A model generated the notes under the pieces. That model was given only the letters and a program-made list of their open reading frames with translations, did not search any database and was not told where the DNA came from. From Betaproteobacteria bacterium (GTDB lineage: Bacteria > Pseudomonadota > Gammaproteobacteria > Burkholderiales > Casimicrobiaceae), in assembly GCA_005881895.1 (NCBI GenBank), contig VBCG01000055.1, positions 1 through 56,417 of the forward strand: 56,417 bases of DNA. The letters are read 5' to 3'. This document shows, piece after piece, positions 18,403 to 29,472 of this stretch (position 1 is its first letter; each line of letters starts with the position of its first letter). The translations under genes were made by a program, and so were the position numbers.

Positions 18403-19173
18403 ATGTCAGCCAAGCTTCCTCTGTCACTGGTCGTGATCACACGCGACGCCGCCGCCGACATCGCCGACTGCGTTGCATCCGCGTCGTTCGCTGCCGACGT
18501 GCTGGTCGTCGATTCGGGCAGCCGCGATGATACCGTAGAACTCGCCCGCCGCTCGGGCGCACGGGTCATCGAGCGCGAATGGACGGGATTCGGACCGCAG
18601 AAGCAGTTTGCCACCACCGAGGCCGCGAACGACTGGGTGCTCTGCATCGATGCCGATGAGCGCGTGTCGCCGGAACTCGCCGCGTCGATTGCCGCGCTCT
18701 TTGCCGCAGGATCGCCACGCGCGTGCGCCTACGCGATCGCGCGGCGCAATCGCTTTCTCGGCTGCTGGCTTGCGCACGGCGAAGGCTATCCCGATTGGAC
18801 GATCCGCCTGTTTGATCGGCGGCGCGCGCATTGGTCCGACGACGTCGTCCATGAACGTGTTATTGCGAACGGTCCGGTCAAGCGCCTTGCCGGTGACCTG
18901 ATGCATGCATCGGCGGAATCGCTCGACGCCTATATCGCGAAGCAAAACCGCTATACGTCGCTGCAGGCCGCGGCGCTGCATGCGAACGGCAGCAAGGCGG
19001 GCGCAATGCATCTCGCGTTGTCTCCGCTCGCACGGTTTGTTCGCTTCTATGTATTGAAGCTCGGCTTTCTCGACGGCGCTGCGGGTTTCGCGCATATCTC
19101 AATCGGCGCTTTCGCCAGTTTTCTCAAGTACGCGAAATTGCGAGCGCTTGACGCCGAAGCGCGCAGCCGATGA
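18403..19173 (+). CDS. Family 2 glycosyltransferase (WaaE/KdtX-like LPS core enzyme)
   Basis: 256 aa from ATG 18403 (MSAKLPLSLVVITRDAAADI). Earlier in-frame starts at 18325 (TTG) and 18361 (ATG) give non-family N termini. GT-A fold motifs: LVVDSGSRDDTVELARRSGARV near residues 35-60, the metal-binding-type CIDADERVSPELA near 83-95, and a C-terminal amphipathic stretch. The pattern EWTGFGPQKQFA is typical of the WaaE/KdtX group, which adds a core sugar (often beta-glucose on heptose I). The sugar here is not determinable. Its stop overlaps the next gene by 4 bp. Confidence 0.86.
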   Translation: MSAKLPLSLVVITRDAAADIADCVASASFAADVLVVDSGSRDDTVELARRSGARVIEREWTGFGPQKQFATTEAANDWVLCIDADERVSPELAASIAALFAAGSPRACAYAIARRNRFLGCWLAHGEGYPDWTIRLFDRRRAHWSDDVVHERVIANGPVKRLAGDLMHASAESLDAYIAKQNRYTSLQAAALHANGSKAGAMHLALSPLARFVRFYVLKLGFLDGAAGFAHISIGAFASFLKYAKLRALDAEARSR

Positions 19174-20171
19174 CGAAGGCATCGCTCGCCGGACAACGCG
19201 TGCTCGTCACCGGCGCGGCCGGATTCATCGGAATGCATATGGCGAGTGCGCTGCTCGACGTCGGCGCCGAGGTCACGGGCACCGACAACTTCGATCCGTA
19301 CTATGACGTCGGGCTCAAGGAGGCGCGCGTCGGCACGCTCGCCGGCCGCACAGGCTTCATGTTCGCCCGCGTGGATTTGGCGGATGCGGGCGCAACCGCG
19401 CAGCTCTTTGGCGATGGGAATTTCGACAGCGTCGTGCACCTTGCCGCACAGCCCGGCGTTCGCTATTCGCTTGTCAATCCCGGCGCGTATGTGCGCAACA
19501 ATGTCGTCGCATTCGGTCACGTGCTCGAGGCTTGTCGCCACGCGCACATTGCGCACCTCGTCTATGCGTCATCGTCATCGGTCTATGGCGCGAACCACAC
19601 GCTGCCTTTTTCGGAGGATCAATCCGTCGACCATCCGCTAAGCCTCTACGCCGCGACGAAAAAGGCGAACGAGCTGATGGCCTATACGTACAGTCATCTG
19701 TACGGCCTGCCGTCGACGGGGCTGCGCTTCTTTACTGTTTATGGCCCTTGGGGCAGGCCCGACCAGGCGCCGATGTTGTTTGCGAAGGCGATTTTGGCGG
19801 GCGACCCAATCGTTGTCTTCAACCATGGCCGGATGCAACGCGATTTCACTTACGTCGCCGATATCGTCGAAGGGGTATTGCACGTGCTAAGCCAACCGCC
19901 GACCGTGTCCGGTCATAGCGGCGATGCGCCGTATGCGATCTACAACATCGGCAACCACGAACCGGTGCCGCTCGAGACGTTCATTGCGACGTTGGAACAG
20001 CTGCTCGGGCGTATGGCGGTGCGCGACTACCGTCCGTTGCAGGCCGGCGACCTCGTCGCCACCTATGCGGCGATTGATCGACTGCACGCGGCGACGGGAT
20101 TTGCGCCACACACGCCGCTTGATGTGGGCCTCGCGCGCTTTGTCGAGTGGTATCGGGGGTTCTACTGCTAG
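19170..20171 (+). CDS. UDP-glucuronate 4-epimerase-like NAD-dependent sugar epimerase
   Basis: 333 aa extended SDR. The Rossmann motif GAAGFIGMHMA lies near residues 15-25. Other features are LAAQPGVRYSLVNP, the active-site block YASSSSVYG with Ser, and YAATKKANELMAY (Tyr-x3-Lys near 158-162). The FFTVYGPWGRPDQAPMLF and VFNHGRMQRDFTYVADIVEG stretches are typical of the CapI/WbnF/Gla group that interconverts UDP-glucuronate and UDP-galacturonate. Specificity is a family inference. It is coupled to the glycosyltransferase upstream (ATGA) and is followed by rmlB after 31 bp. Confidence 0.86.
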   Translation: MTKASLAGQRVLVTGAAGFIGMHMASALLDVGAEVTGTDNFDPYYDVGLKEARVGTLAGRTGFMFARVDLADAGATAQLFGDGNFDSVVHLAAQPGVRYSLVNPGAYVRNNVVAFGHVLEACRHAHIAHLVYASSSSVYGANHTLPFSEDQSVDHPLSLYAATKKANELMAYTYSHLYGLPSTGLRFFTVYGPWGRPDQAPMLFAKAILAGDPIVVFNHGRMQRDFTYVADIVEGVLHVLSQPPTVSGHSGDAPYAIYNIGNHEPVPLETFIATLEQLLGRMAVRDYRPLQAGDLVATYAAIDRLHAATGFAPHTPLDVGLARFVEWYRGFYC

Positions 20172-20202
20172 AATCGCGGCGCATTCAACACTCGCGTCGA
20201 CC

Positions 20203-21258
20203 ATGATTCTCGTCACTGGCGGCGCCGGCTTCATCGGCGCCAATTTCGTTCTCGATTGGCTCGCACTGGAAAGCGAGCCGGTCGTCAATCTTGACGCACT
20301 GACTTACGCTGGCAATTTGGGCAATCTCGCGGCGGCCGCAGGTAATACGCGACATGTTTTCGTTCGCGGCGACATCGGTGACCGGGCACTCGTGGCATCG
20401 TTGCTCGCCCAGCATCGCCCGCGCGCAGTCGTGAATCTGGCCGCGGAAACCCATGTTGACCGTTCGATTGTCGGACCGGTGCCGTTCATCGAAACCAATG
20501 TCGTCGCGACGTGCTCGCTGCTCGAAACGGTCAAGGCGTGGTGGACGACGCTGGCGATGGCGGGGCGAAGCACATTTCGCTTTCTGCACGTGTCGACCGA
20601 CGAGGTATACGGTTCGCTCGATGCAACGGCGCCGCCCTTCACCGAGACGACCGCGTACGAGCCGAACAGCCCCTATTCGGCGTCGAAGGCCGCGTCCGAT
20701 CATTTTGTGCGCGCATACCATCACACGTATGGTTTGCCGACGCTCACGACCAATTGCTCGAACAACTACGGTCCTCGTCAGTTTCCTGAGAAATTGATCC
20801 CTCTGACGATCGTCAACGCGCTCGGCGGCAAGCCACTCCCGGTTTATGGCGATGGACACAACGTTCGCGATTGGCTTTACGTCGCCGACCATTGCGCTGC
20901 GATACGCAAGGTGCTCGCGCAAGGCACGCCGGGCGCGACCTACAACATCGGCGGAAACGCCGAAATGAAGAACGTCGATGTCGTGCGCAGTATCTGCACG
21001 GTGTTGAGCGAACGGAGACCCGGTCGGGACTACCTGCAGCAGATCACGTTTGTCCGCGACCGCCCCGGTCATGATCGCCGCTATGCAATTGACGCAACGC
21101 GCATGCGCAGCGAGCTTGGCTGGACGCCGGGCGAATCATTTGCGTCGGGAATTCGGCGCACGGTCAGCTGGTACCTCGACAACGAGGACTGGCTCGCCGC
21201 CGTGATGAGCGGCGCGTATCACGATTGGGTGTCGCTGCAGTATGCGGCGATCGCCTAA
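20203..21258 (+). CDS. rmlB: RmlB, dTDP-glucose 4,6-dehydratase
   Basis: 351 aa, second step of dTDP-L-rhamnose synthesis. The start ATG 20203 gives [20 protein letters not shown], the normal N terminus. The active site block is [14 protein letters not shown], with the Asp-Glu pair of RmlB, and [20 protein letters not shown] with Tyr-x3-Lys. [18 protein letters not shown] and [15 protein letters not shown] are diagnostic. It heads rmlBACD. A dispersed-repeat copy begins 20 bp behind its stop, and the rmlA frame runs through that repeat. Confidence 0.96.
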   Translation: MILVTGGAGFIGANFVLDWLALESEPVVNLDALTYAGNLGNLAAAAGNTRHVFVRGDIGDRALVASLLAQHRPRAVVNLAAETHVDRSIVGPVPFIETNVVATCSLLETVKAWWTTLAMAGRSTFRFLHVSTDEVYGSLDATAPPFTETTAYEPNSPYSASKAASDHFVRAYHHTYGLPTLTTNCSNNYGPRQFPEKLIPLTIVNALGGKPLPVYGDGHNVRDWLYVADHCAAIRKVLAQGTPGATYNIGGNAEMKNVDVVRSICTVLSERRPGRDYLQQITFVRDRPGHDRRYAIDATRMRSELGWTPGESFASGIRRTVSWYLDNEDWLAAVMSGAYHDWVSLQYAAIA

Positions 21259-21277
21259 CACAGATGAGCAGGAACCC

Positions 21278-21371
21278 ATGAGCGCCGCCGGGCCGTCCCA
21301 AGCTACGAATTACTCCCCCTCCGGGGGCAGAGGGCATAGCGTACCGGCGAAAGCCGCAAGCGTGGGGGGGC
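21278..21371 (+). repeat. Dispersed repeat (ATGAGCGCCGC...GCGTGGGGG family), copy A, inside the rmlA frame
   Basis: About 94 bp sharing three blocks with copies at 23695-23785 and 29473-29557 (the last inverted): ATGAGCGCCGC-GGGCC at the left end, GGGGGCAGAGGGC...AGCGTA in the middle and GCGTGGGGG at the right end. A CCCCC-TCC-GGGGG mini hairpin is at its centre. Here it is translated as the N terminus of RmlA. It follows the rmlB stop in the rmlB sense. Confidence 0.82.
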
Positions 21372-22258
21372 TTGTCCGACGAAAAGGCATCATCCTCGCC
21401 GGCGGAGCCGGGACGCGGTTGTATCCGGTCACGCAAGTGATCTCGAAGCAGCTTTTGCCCGTGTACGACAAGCCGATGATCTACTATCCGCTGTCTACGC
21501 TGATGCTCGCCGGCATCCGCGACATTCTCTTGATTTCTACGCCGGACGATACGCCGCGCTTCATTCAGCTTCTCGGCGACGGCGAACAATGGGGGCTTAA
21601 TCTGTCGTACGCCGTGCAACCGTCGCCGGACGGGCTCGCGCACGCGTTCATCATCGGCCGCAACTTTCTAGGCGGCGACCATTCGGCATTGGTTCTCGGC
21701 GACAACATTTTCTACGGGCACGATCTGCAGTCGCAGCTCGATCGTGCGCGCGAAAAGCCGCGGGGCGCGACGGTATTTGCTTATCCGGTCGCCGATCCGG
21801 AGCGTTACGGCGTTGCGGAGATCGACGCCGAGGGCCGGGTGTTGTCGCTTGAGGAGAAACCACGCGCGCCGCGCTCGCGCTACGCAGTAACCGGTTTGTA
21901 CTTCTACGATGAGCGAGTAACGGATATTGCGACGAGTCTCAAGCCGTCGGCGCGCGGCGAGCTCGAGATCACCGATGTCAATCGCCATTATCTCGAGCTG
22001 GGCGAGCTCGATTGCGAGGTCATGGGCCGCGGTATGGCGTGGCTCGACACCGGCACGCATGAATCGTTGCTTGAAGCGTCGCAATACATCGAGACGATCG
22101 AGCGCCGGCAGGGCCTCAAGATCGCGTGTCCCGAAGAGATTGCGTATCGGATGGGTTACATCGATGCAGCGCGACTCGAAAAACTCGGCAGCGCGCTGGC
22201 GCGTAACGGCTATGGGCGTTATCTGCTCGGGCTGCTGCGCGATCCGGTCGTGCGTTGA
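21278..22258 (+). CDS. rmlA: RmlA, glucose-1-phosphate thymidylyltransferase
   Basis: First step of dTDP-L-rhamnose synthesis. The family core begins at [19 protein letters not shown] and shows [28 protein letters not shown] and [20 protein letters not shown]. From ATG 21278, with an AGGA at 21270-21273 in front, the protein is 326 aa. That is about 30 longer than the usual 290-300 because the first 28 codons are the dispersed repeat. A GTG at 21362, at the right end of the repeat, would give 298 aa, the normal length, but has a poor ribosome binding site. Either start is possible. The stop is 2 bp before rmlC. Confidence 0.95.
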   Translation: MSAAGPSQATNYSPSGGRGHSVPAKAASVGGLVRRKGIILAGGAGTRLYPVTQVISKQLLPVYDKPMIYYPLSTLMLAGIRDILLISTPDDTPRFIQLLGDGEQWGLNLSYAVQPSPDGLAHAFIIGRNFLGGDHSALVLGDNIFYGHDLQSQLDRAREKPRGATVFAYPVADPERYGVAEIDAEGRVLSLEEKPRAPRSRYAVTGLYFYDERVTDIATSLKPSARGELEITDVNRHYLELGELDCEVMGRGMAWLDTGTHESLLEASQYIETIERRQGLKIACPEEIAYRMGYIDAARLEKLGSALARNGYGRYLLGLLRDPVVR

Positions 22259-22260
22259 CG

Positions 22261-22803
22261 ATGCAAGTCACGCCGACGGCAATTCCCGACGTCAAGCTGA
22301 TCGAGCCGAAAGTCTTCGGGGACGCGCGCGGATTTTTCTTCGAAAGCTACAACCGCCGCTCCTTCTCCACCGCAGGCCTCGACGCCGAATTCGTGCAGGA
22401 TAATCACTCACGCTCGCATCGCGGCGTGCTGCGCGGGTTGCATTACCAAATCCAGCATGCGCAAGGCAAGCTCGTGCGGGTCATCGCCGGCGCCGTGTTC
22501 GATGTGGCCGTCGACCTGCGCCGTGCATCGCCGACGTTTGGCGAACACGTTGCGATCGAGCTCTCCGCGGACAACAAAAGAATGCTGTGGATACCGCCCG
22601 GCTTCGCGCATGGGTTCATCGTTGTGTCGGAGGACGCCGAGTTCGTGTACAAGACGACCGACTACTGGTACGCCGAGCACGAGCGCACGCTGCTGTGGAG
22701 CGATCCTGCGCTGCGCATTCGCTGGCCGCTCGCCGGTGCGCCGGTCATCACTTCGCGCGATGCCGCGGGATCGCCGCTTGCCGCAGCCGAAACGTATCCG
22801 TGA
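22261..22803 (+). CDS. rmlC: RmlC, dTDP-4-dehydrorhamnose 3,5-epimerase
   Basis: 180 aa cupin, third step of the rhamnose pathway. Family markers are PKVFGDARGFFFESYN near residues 16-31, the catalytic His in RGVLRGLHYQIQ (His near 63), KLVRVIAGAVFDVAVDLR, WIPPGFAHGF and the Tyr in YKTTDYW. An ATG at 22261 follows the rmlA stop by 2 bp. A TTG six bases earlier is possible but unneeded. Length is normal. It sits between rmlA and rmlD, giving the order B-A-C-D. Confidence 0.96.
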   Translation: MQVTPTAIPDVKLIEPKVFGDARGFFFESYNRRSFSTAGLDAEFVQDNHSRSHRGVLRGLHYQIQHAQGKLVRVIAGAVFDVAVDLRRASPTFGEHVAIELSADNKRMLWIPPGFAHGFIVVSEDAEFVYKTTDYWYAEHERTLLWSDPALRIRWPLAGAPVITSRDAAGSPLAAAETYP

Positions 22804-22804
22804 A

Positions 22805-23698
22805 GTGACGCACGCACCGACGATTCTCGTCACCGGCGCGGGTGGCCAGCTTGGTTACGAATTGGCGGCAGCGCTCGGCGCGCATGGCAACGTCGTCGCG
22901 CTCGACCGTGCGGCGCTCGACCTTGCCGACCGCGAAAGCGTCGTCAAGACGGTTCGCGCGATTGCCCCGGCCTTGATCGTCAACGCGGCCGCTTACACCG
23001 CGGTCGATCGCGCCGAGCAGGAGCGCGACATCGCATTCGCCGTCAACGCCGATGCGCCGGCGATTCTCGCTCAAGAGGCAAAGCGCCTGAATGCCGTCGT
23101 GATTCACTATTCGACTGACTACGTCTTCGATGGCGCGCAACAAATACCTTACGATGAAAACGTGACGCCGAATCCGCTGAACGCTTACGGCGAAACCAAG
23201 CTCGCCGGCGAACGCGCGATCGCCGCATCGGGCACCGCGGCGATCGTGCTGCGCACCAGCTGGGTCTACGGCCTGCGCGGCAGCAACTTCCTGTTGACGA
23301 TCCGCCGTCTCGCGTCGGAGCGCGACGAATTGCGCGTCGTTGCCGATCAGATCGGCGTGCCGAATTGGTCGCGATCGCTGGCAAAGGCGACGGCAATCCT
23401 CGTCGGTCGAGGCATGCCTTATCTTGCCGAACGAACGGGCCTCTATCACATGAGCGCCGGCGGCCACACGACATGGTACGAATTTGCGCGGGCGATCGTA
23501 GGCGAGGGAACAAGGGCGCGCATTATTCCTATAGCAACCGCCGAATATCCGACGCCTTCGAGCAGGCCAGCCTACGGCGTGCTGAATACAGGCAAGTTCG
23601 AGCGGACCTTCGGACTGACGTTGCCGCACTGGCAAACGGCTTTGCAATCTTGCGTAACAAGTCCGGCGGAACCGCCGAACTCACCGGCAGTCGGATGA
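22805..23698 (+). CDS. rmlD: RmlD, dTDP-4-dehydrorhamnose reductase
   Basis: 297 aa, last step of the rhamnose pathway. The start is GTG 22805, one base behind the rmlC stop, giving MTHAPTILVTGAGGQLGYEL with the Rossmann motif at residues 11-17. Also seen are NAAAYTAVDRAEQE, HYSTDYVFDGAQ and the Tyr-x3-Lys in NAYGETKLAGERAI. Length is normal. Its TGA stop lies inside the first bases of dispersed-repeat copy B (ATGAGCGCC), so the last residues and the repeat share sequence. Confidence 0.95.
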   Translation: MTHAPTILVTGAGGQLGYELAAALGAHGNVVALDRAALDLADRESVVKTVRAIAPALIVNAAAYTAVDRAEQERDIAFAVNADAPAILAQEAKRLNAVVIHYSTDYVFDGAQQIPYDENVTPNPLNAYGETKLAGERAIAASGTAAIVLRTSWVYGLRGSNFLLTIRRLASERDELRVVADQIGVPNWSRSLAKATAILVGRGMPYLAERTGLYHMSAGGHTTWYEFARAIVGEGTRARIIPIATAEYPTPSSRPAYGVLNTGKFERTFGLTLPHWQTALQSCVTSPAEPPNSPAVG

Positions 23699-23785
23699 GC
23701 GCCGCAGGGCCGTGCCAAGGCGCGAGTTATTTCTCCTCTGGGGCAGAGGGCAAAGCGTAGCGGCGACAGCCGCGAGCGTGGGGGT
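23695..23785 (+). repeat. Dispersed repeat, copy B, at the 3' end of rmlD
   Basis: About 91 bp with the same blocks as copies A and C: ATGAGCGCCGCAGGGCCG, CCAAGGCGCGAG, GGGGCAGAGGGCAAAGCGTAG and GCGAGCGTGGGGG. It begins on the rmlD stop codon and reads in the rmlD direction. The remaining 149 bp to the protease gene show no gene; a TTACGCG...TACAGT pair near 23858 is only a weak promoter candidate. Confidence 0.82.
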
Positions 23786-23934
23786 TCACGCAATAGCGCC
23801 GTTGAGTCTGTCCGCGGGCACGGCCCGTCGGTTCGTCGGCGTCCCGCAGGGGTTACGCGTTACAGTAGCGGCCCAGCAGTGCGACGTCACTGTCGCAAAC
23901 CAACGACACCCATCATTTGCAATCAGGAGAAAGC

Positions 23935-25908
23935 ATGATTCATGTCTGGCTGCGCGCTCACATGCTCGCGCTGTTGTTGTCCTCGTTCGTCGTTTCGGGA
24001 CTTGCCCACGGCGCCGCAGCCATCACTTCAGTACCGCCGGCTGAAAATAAGACGACGCTGACTGAAAAGAAAGTCGCTGCTGCATTGGTTCTGCCTTCGA
24101 CAGCGCCCGCGATGCGTATCGCATTGCCTGCGCCAACCGATGCCGAGCGAAGCCTCGTCAAGGCGCGCAACACCAAGTCGGCGACCACGCAGAAAGAGCT
24201 CGCCAAAGGCGCAAAGGGTCGTCCGCTCGCGATCGGATACGGACGCAGCATCCCGGCCGCATCGCAAAGGATTGCCATCGCGTCGCTTCCCTGGCAAACG
24301 CTTGCGGACGGGACACGCGCCGCAAAACTGCAAATCGTCTCGCCCGATGCCGCTGCGTTGCGCGTCGCGCTGCAGGTCTCCGCCACCGATCCGGACTTGT
24401 CGGTGCGCTTTTCGGGTAATGCGCCCAACGCGGAAGTATTCGGACCGGTTCCCGCCAACACGATCGCGAATGACACCGCCCGCTTTGGCATGTTTTGGTC
24501 GCCGGCGCTCGACGGTGATGTCGCGACAATCGAATTCCATGCCGACGTCGGCGCCAAGATCGGCGGTGTAACGCTCATCGTGCCGCGCATTGCGCATCAC
24601 CTGATCACCGGTGCGGCGCTCAAGTCACCGAGCCTAAAAGCGGTCGGCGACATCGGTGCCTCCGGCGCGTGCAACATCGACGTCGCATGCGTGCCGCAGA
24701 CGACGGCATTCGTCAACAGCACTAAGGCGGTAACGCAGACGCTGACGACATGGGCGGACGGTTCCACGTGGCTTTGCACGGGCACGTTGTTGAACGACTC
24801 GACGTCGAGCAATACGGCGTATTTCTTTGCGGCCAATCATTGCCTTGACGATGACAACCCCGAGTTGCGATCGACACACGGCGCAGCGTCGGCGCGAACG
24901 ATCAACACATTCTGGTTCTTCGACGCAGTCGCGTGCGGCAATCACACGACGATTCCTGCGTACGTCCAGCAGACCACGGGCGCGACGCTGCTCGCGCGAA
25001 GCGAGGACTGGGATTGGACGCTCCTTCGTCTCAATGCAGCGCCGCCTCCGGGTGCGATTTTTTCGGCTTGGCGCGGCGAAACGGTCCCGGCAGGGACGAC
25101 CGTTTCGGTCATCCATCATCCTGAAGGCGACCTCAAGAAGTGGTCACAAGGCTTTTCGCCCGGGTACCAAAACTACAGCGACGGCTCCAGTTTCATCGAG
25201 GCGCAGTACTCGCAAGGCACGACGGAGGGTGGCTCAAGCGGTGCTGCGCTCCTGACGTTCAATAGCGGCGGTTTTTACGAAGTGCGCGGTGGTTTGTTTG
25301 GCGGAACGGCCTCGTGCTCCAATCTTTCCGGCCTCGACGTTTATTCGCGCTTCGACACGTTAGTGCCGCTCGTCCGCCAATACCTGACGCCCGGGAACAA
25401 TCCGAGCAACACGGTCGTAGCCGTGGAGTTCTACAACAGGACGTTGCAGCACTACTTTATCTCCACGGCGGCAGTGGAGATCAACGATCTCGACACCGGC
25501 GTGCACGTGGGCTGGGAGCGCACAGGCCTTCGGTTTCTCGCCTATGAGACGCAGGTCGCGGGTACCAGTCCGGTTTGCCGTTTCTACCGCAGGCCGGAGT
25601 TCGGCGACTCGCACTTCTATTCGGCGAGCCCAAAAGAATGCGCAGATACCGCCGCCGCGCATCCGGTCGACTGGATCTACGAGAAAGCGAACGTGTTCTA
25701 TATTCCGCTGCCGAATACGATCACGGGCATCTGTCCCGCCGGAACGCTACCGGTCTGGCGCTTTTTCAACCAGCTGACGACCAATCACCGGTATACGACC
25801 GACGTGGCCACGCGCGACGATATGAACAGTCAGCCGGCGACGTGGATTGCGGAAGGCTACGGCCCGGGGCCGTACTATCCGATCATGTGCACGCCGGTCG
25901 GTAGTTAA
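23935..25908 (+). CDS. Secreted trypsin-like serine protease with C-terminal DUF5648-type domain
   Basis: 657 aa. A Sec signal peptide covers residues 1-24 (to GLAHGA). A pro-region of about 200 residues comes next, then a trypsin-like domain resembling lysyl endopeptidase. The catalytic candidates are His302 in FFAANHCLDD, Asp360 in WDWTLLRLN and Ser435 in GTTEGGSSGAAL. Cysteines at CNIDVAC, WLCTG and ASCSN fit the disulfides of that family. From about residue 485 the tail has two repeats of the pattern VVAVEFYNRTLQHYF / GWERTG and PVCRFYRRPEFGDSHFYSA / NHRYTTD, the DUF5648 pattern. ATG 23935 has AGGAGA at 23925-23930. It is a lone gene on the plus strand. Confidence 0.87.
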   Translation: MIHVWLRAHMLALLLSSFVVSGLAHGAAAITSVPPAENKTTLTEKKVAAALVLPSTAPAMRIALPAPTDAERSLVKARNTKSATTQKELAKGAKGRPLAIGYGRSIPAASQRIAIASLPWQTLADGTRAAKLQIVSPDAAALRVALQVSATDPDLSVRFSGNAPNAEVFGPVPANTIANDTARFGMFWSPALDGDVATIEFHADVGAKIGGVTLIVPRIAHHLITGAALKSPSLKAVGDIGASGACNIDVACVPQTTAFVNSTKAVTQTLTTWADGSTWLCTGTLLNDSTSSNTAYFFAANHCLDDDNPELRSTHGAASARTINTFWFFDAVACGNHTTIPAYVQQTTGATLLARSEDWDWTLLRLNAAPPPGAIFSAWRGETVPAGTTVSVIHHPEGDLKKWSQGFSPGYQNYSDGSSFIEAQYSQGTTEGGSSGAALLTFNSGGFYEVRGGLFGGTASCSNLSGLDVYSRFDTLVPLVRQYLTPGNNPSNTVVAVEFYNRTLQHYFISTAAVEINDLDTGVHVGWERTGLRFLAYETQVAGTSPVCRFYRRPEFGDSHFYSASPKECADTAAAHPVDWIYEKANVFYIPLPNTITGICPAGTLPVWRFFNQLTTNHRYTTDVATRDDMNSQPATWIAEGYGPGPYYPIMCTPVGS

Positions 25909-25937
25909 AAACACGAAAAACCACGAGACGATTGCAA

Positions 25938-25966
25938 GTCCGCGCTTCGAACGAAGAAGCGCGGAC
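25938..25966. terminator. Bidirectional terminator-like hairpin between the protease and MOSC genes
   Basis: An 11-bp stem GTCCGCGCTTC with GAAGCGCGGAC and a 7-nt loop, 29 bp past the protease stop and 14 bp past the stop of the convergent MOSC gene. T-runs on either side are short, so strength is uncertain. Position between two convergent genes supports a shared terminator. Confidence 0.6.
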
Positions 25967-25980
25967 ACTTTGCCTAGGTC

Positions 25981-26826
25981 TTAAAACCGGTATTCGGTAT
26001 TCACTGCGCTATCCACCGCCAGCGTGCGACCCGCACCGGCGATGACGATGGCGTTCATGCCGAACGTAACGCCTGCGAGCGCATCGTCGCGCCGGTACGT
26101 CGATAGCGTCGGCAGCGGCTCGAATCCAACGTACCCGGTCGCTTGATCGGTCGTCGTCACCTTGCAGCGCACGCACGGCTTGACCAATCGCAGCGTGACG
26201 CCATCGCTTTCGACAGTATCGAGATGGTCTTCAGCATACGGATCCAGACCCGCGACGACCACATTCGGCCGAAAACGGTTCATCGGCAGCGGCTTTGCGC
26301 CTTTGGCGGTCAGCCGCGCATTCAAGTCGTCGAGCGACGCCTGACCGATGACCAGCAGCGGATAGCCGTCGGCAAACAGCGTATGTGCGCCGCTGTCGCC
26401 GGCGTAGTCGGGATTGCACATCCGCTGTCGCGAGTGGTCGAAGCGAACGATGCGAAGCTCCGCGCCGAGGAATGCGGAGATCCAGCGCGCCGCTGCATCG
26501 CCCGCATCAAACCCCCGTACGTTGCTGTGCCACACCCTGACGCCTTGCGACGATTCCCCAGGCAGCGCGCGCGGTAACTGGATCGTTCCGACGCCCGGCG
26601 CAGCGAGCGTCAAGCTACGGTCGTCGATCGTCGTTGCAATCAACGCGAGCCGCGGATATTCACGCTGCGTCACGAATCGGCCGTGCCGATCGACGACCAT
26701 CCACTCGCGATCGTGAATGGCATCGATGGCGAGCCCGGTAATGTGAACCTCTGCGCGCGCGACGTCGATGCCGCGGCAACCCTTGACGGGATAAACGTGG
26801 AGCCGGCTGATCCGGACGTCGTTCAG
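25981..26826 (-). CDS. MOSC-domain protein (MOSC N-terminal beta-barrel plus MOSC)
   Basis: About 281 aa. The N-terminal barrel motif is SRLHVYPVKGCRGIDVARAE and the C-terminal MOSC core includes MNRFRPNVVVAGLDPYAEDHLD and LVKPCVRCKVTTTDQATG, with the conserved Cys of the family (PCVRC). Members relate to the molybdenum cofactor sulfurase C-terminal domain and to YcbX/YiiM-type enzymes. No start ATG or GTG fits. The best start is CTG 26826, overlapping the cytochrome gene stop as CTGA, five codons before the conserved block. The function in this organism is unknown beyond probable sulfur or molybdenum-cofactor chemistry. Confidence 0.82.
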   Translation of the reverse strand: MNDVRISRLHVYPVKGCRGIDVARAEVHITGLAIDAIHDREWMVVDRHGRFVTQREYPRLALIATTIDDRSLTLAAPGVGTIQLPRALPGESSQGVRVWHSNVRGFDAGDAAARWISAFLGAELRIVRFDHSRQRMCNPDYAGDSGAHTLFADGYPLLVIGQASLDDLNARLTAKGAKPLPMNRFRPNVVVAGLDPYAEDHLDTVESDGVTLRLVKPCVRCKVTTTDQATGYVGFEPLPTLSTYRRDDALAGVTFGMNAIVIAGAGRTLAVDSAVNTEYRF

Positions 26827-27470
26827 TTTCGCAGCCCCGCCATGTAGTCGGCCACCGCTTTCATTTGGTCGTCCGACATTTTTTCGGCGATCGCGCCCAT
26901 GATCCGGCCGTTGGCATCCTTCCCCGCTTTGTCTGCGCCACGGTCCCCCGATTTGAACGCCTTCAACTGTGCGTATGTGTAGTCGGCGTACTGGCCCGCC
27001 ACGCGCGGGTAATTCTTGGGAATGCCCGCACCTGTCGGAGAATGGCACGCCGCGCAGGCTGGGAGCCCGGTCACCTGGTCGCCGCCGCGATAGATTTTCT
27101 GCGCAACTTGGACGAGCGCCGGATCCTTCGCAGTCAATCCTTTCGGCTTCTGTTGCGAGAAATAGACGCCGAGCGCCCGCATATCGTCGTCCGAGAGGTT
27201 GGCGGCCATGCCTTGCATGATCGCATTTGCGCGAACGCCGGCCTTGAAATGCGCGAGTTGCAGGGTGATATAGTCCGCGTGCTGTCCGGCAAGATTCGGA
27301 TTCGCGGGCGTCGCACTGTTGCCGTCCGGACCGTGGCAGGCGGCGCAAATCTGCGTGGCGGTCTGTTGCGCTTTCGCGAGGTCGATCTTGGCCGGCGCCG
27401 TTTCCTGCGCAGCCGCAGCGGCCGCAAGCACCACCGCGACGGCGGCGCTAAAGCGCCAGTTGCGAATCAT
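26823..27470 (-). CDS. Cytochrome c4, dihaem periplasmic electron carrier
   Basis: 215 aa. A signal peptide ends near residue 21 (AVVLAAAAAAQE). Two haem c motifs are present, CAACH near residue 42 and CAACH near residue 138, each followed by the Met-ligand pattern (MQGMAANLSDDDM and MGAIAEKMSDDQM). This two-domain layout is cytochrome c4. It is divergent from engB (72 bp between starts), an arrangement often seen in Betaproteobacteria, and it is probably a donor to a cbb3-type or other terminal oxidase. Translation is coupled to the MOSC gene behind it. Confidence 0.93.
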   Translation of the reverse strand: MIRNWRFSAAVAVVLAAAAAAQETAPAKIDLAKAQQTATQICAACHGPDGNSATPANPNLAGQHADYITLQLAHFKAGVRANAIMQGMAANLSDDDMRALGVYFSQQKPKGLTAKDPALVQVAQKIYRGGDQVTGLPACAACHSPTGAGIPKNYPRVAGQYADYTYAQLKAFKSGDRGADKAGKDANGRIMGAIAEKMSDDQMKAVADYMAGLRN

Positions 27471-27542
27471 GTTCTTCGAGCTCCTCGTTTACCGGCCGCG
27501 AAGGGCCTGACGGCAAACCCCGTTCGCCGCGTCGCCATCTGC

Positions 27543-29471
<1,929 letters not shown>

Positions 29472-29472
29472 G

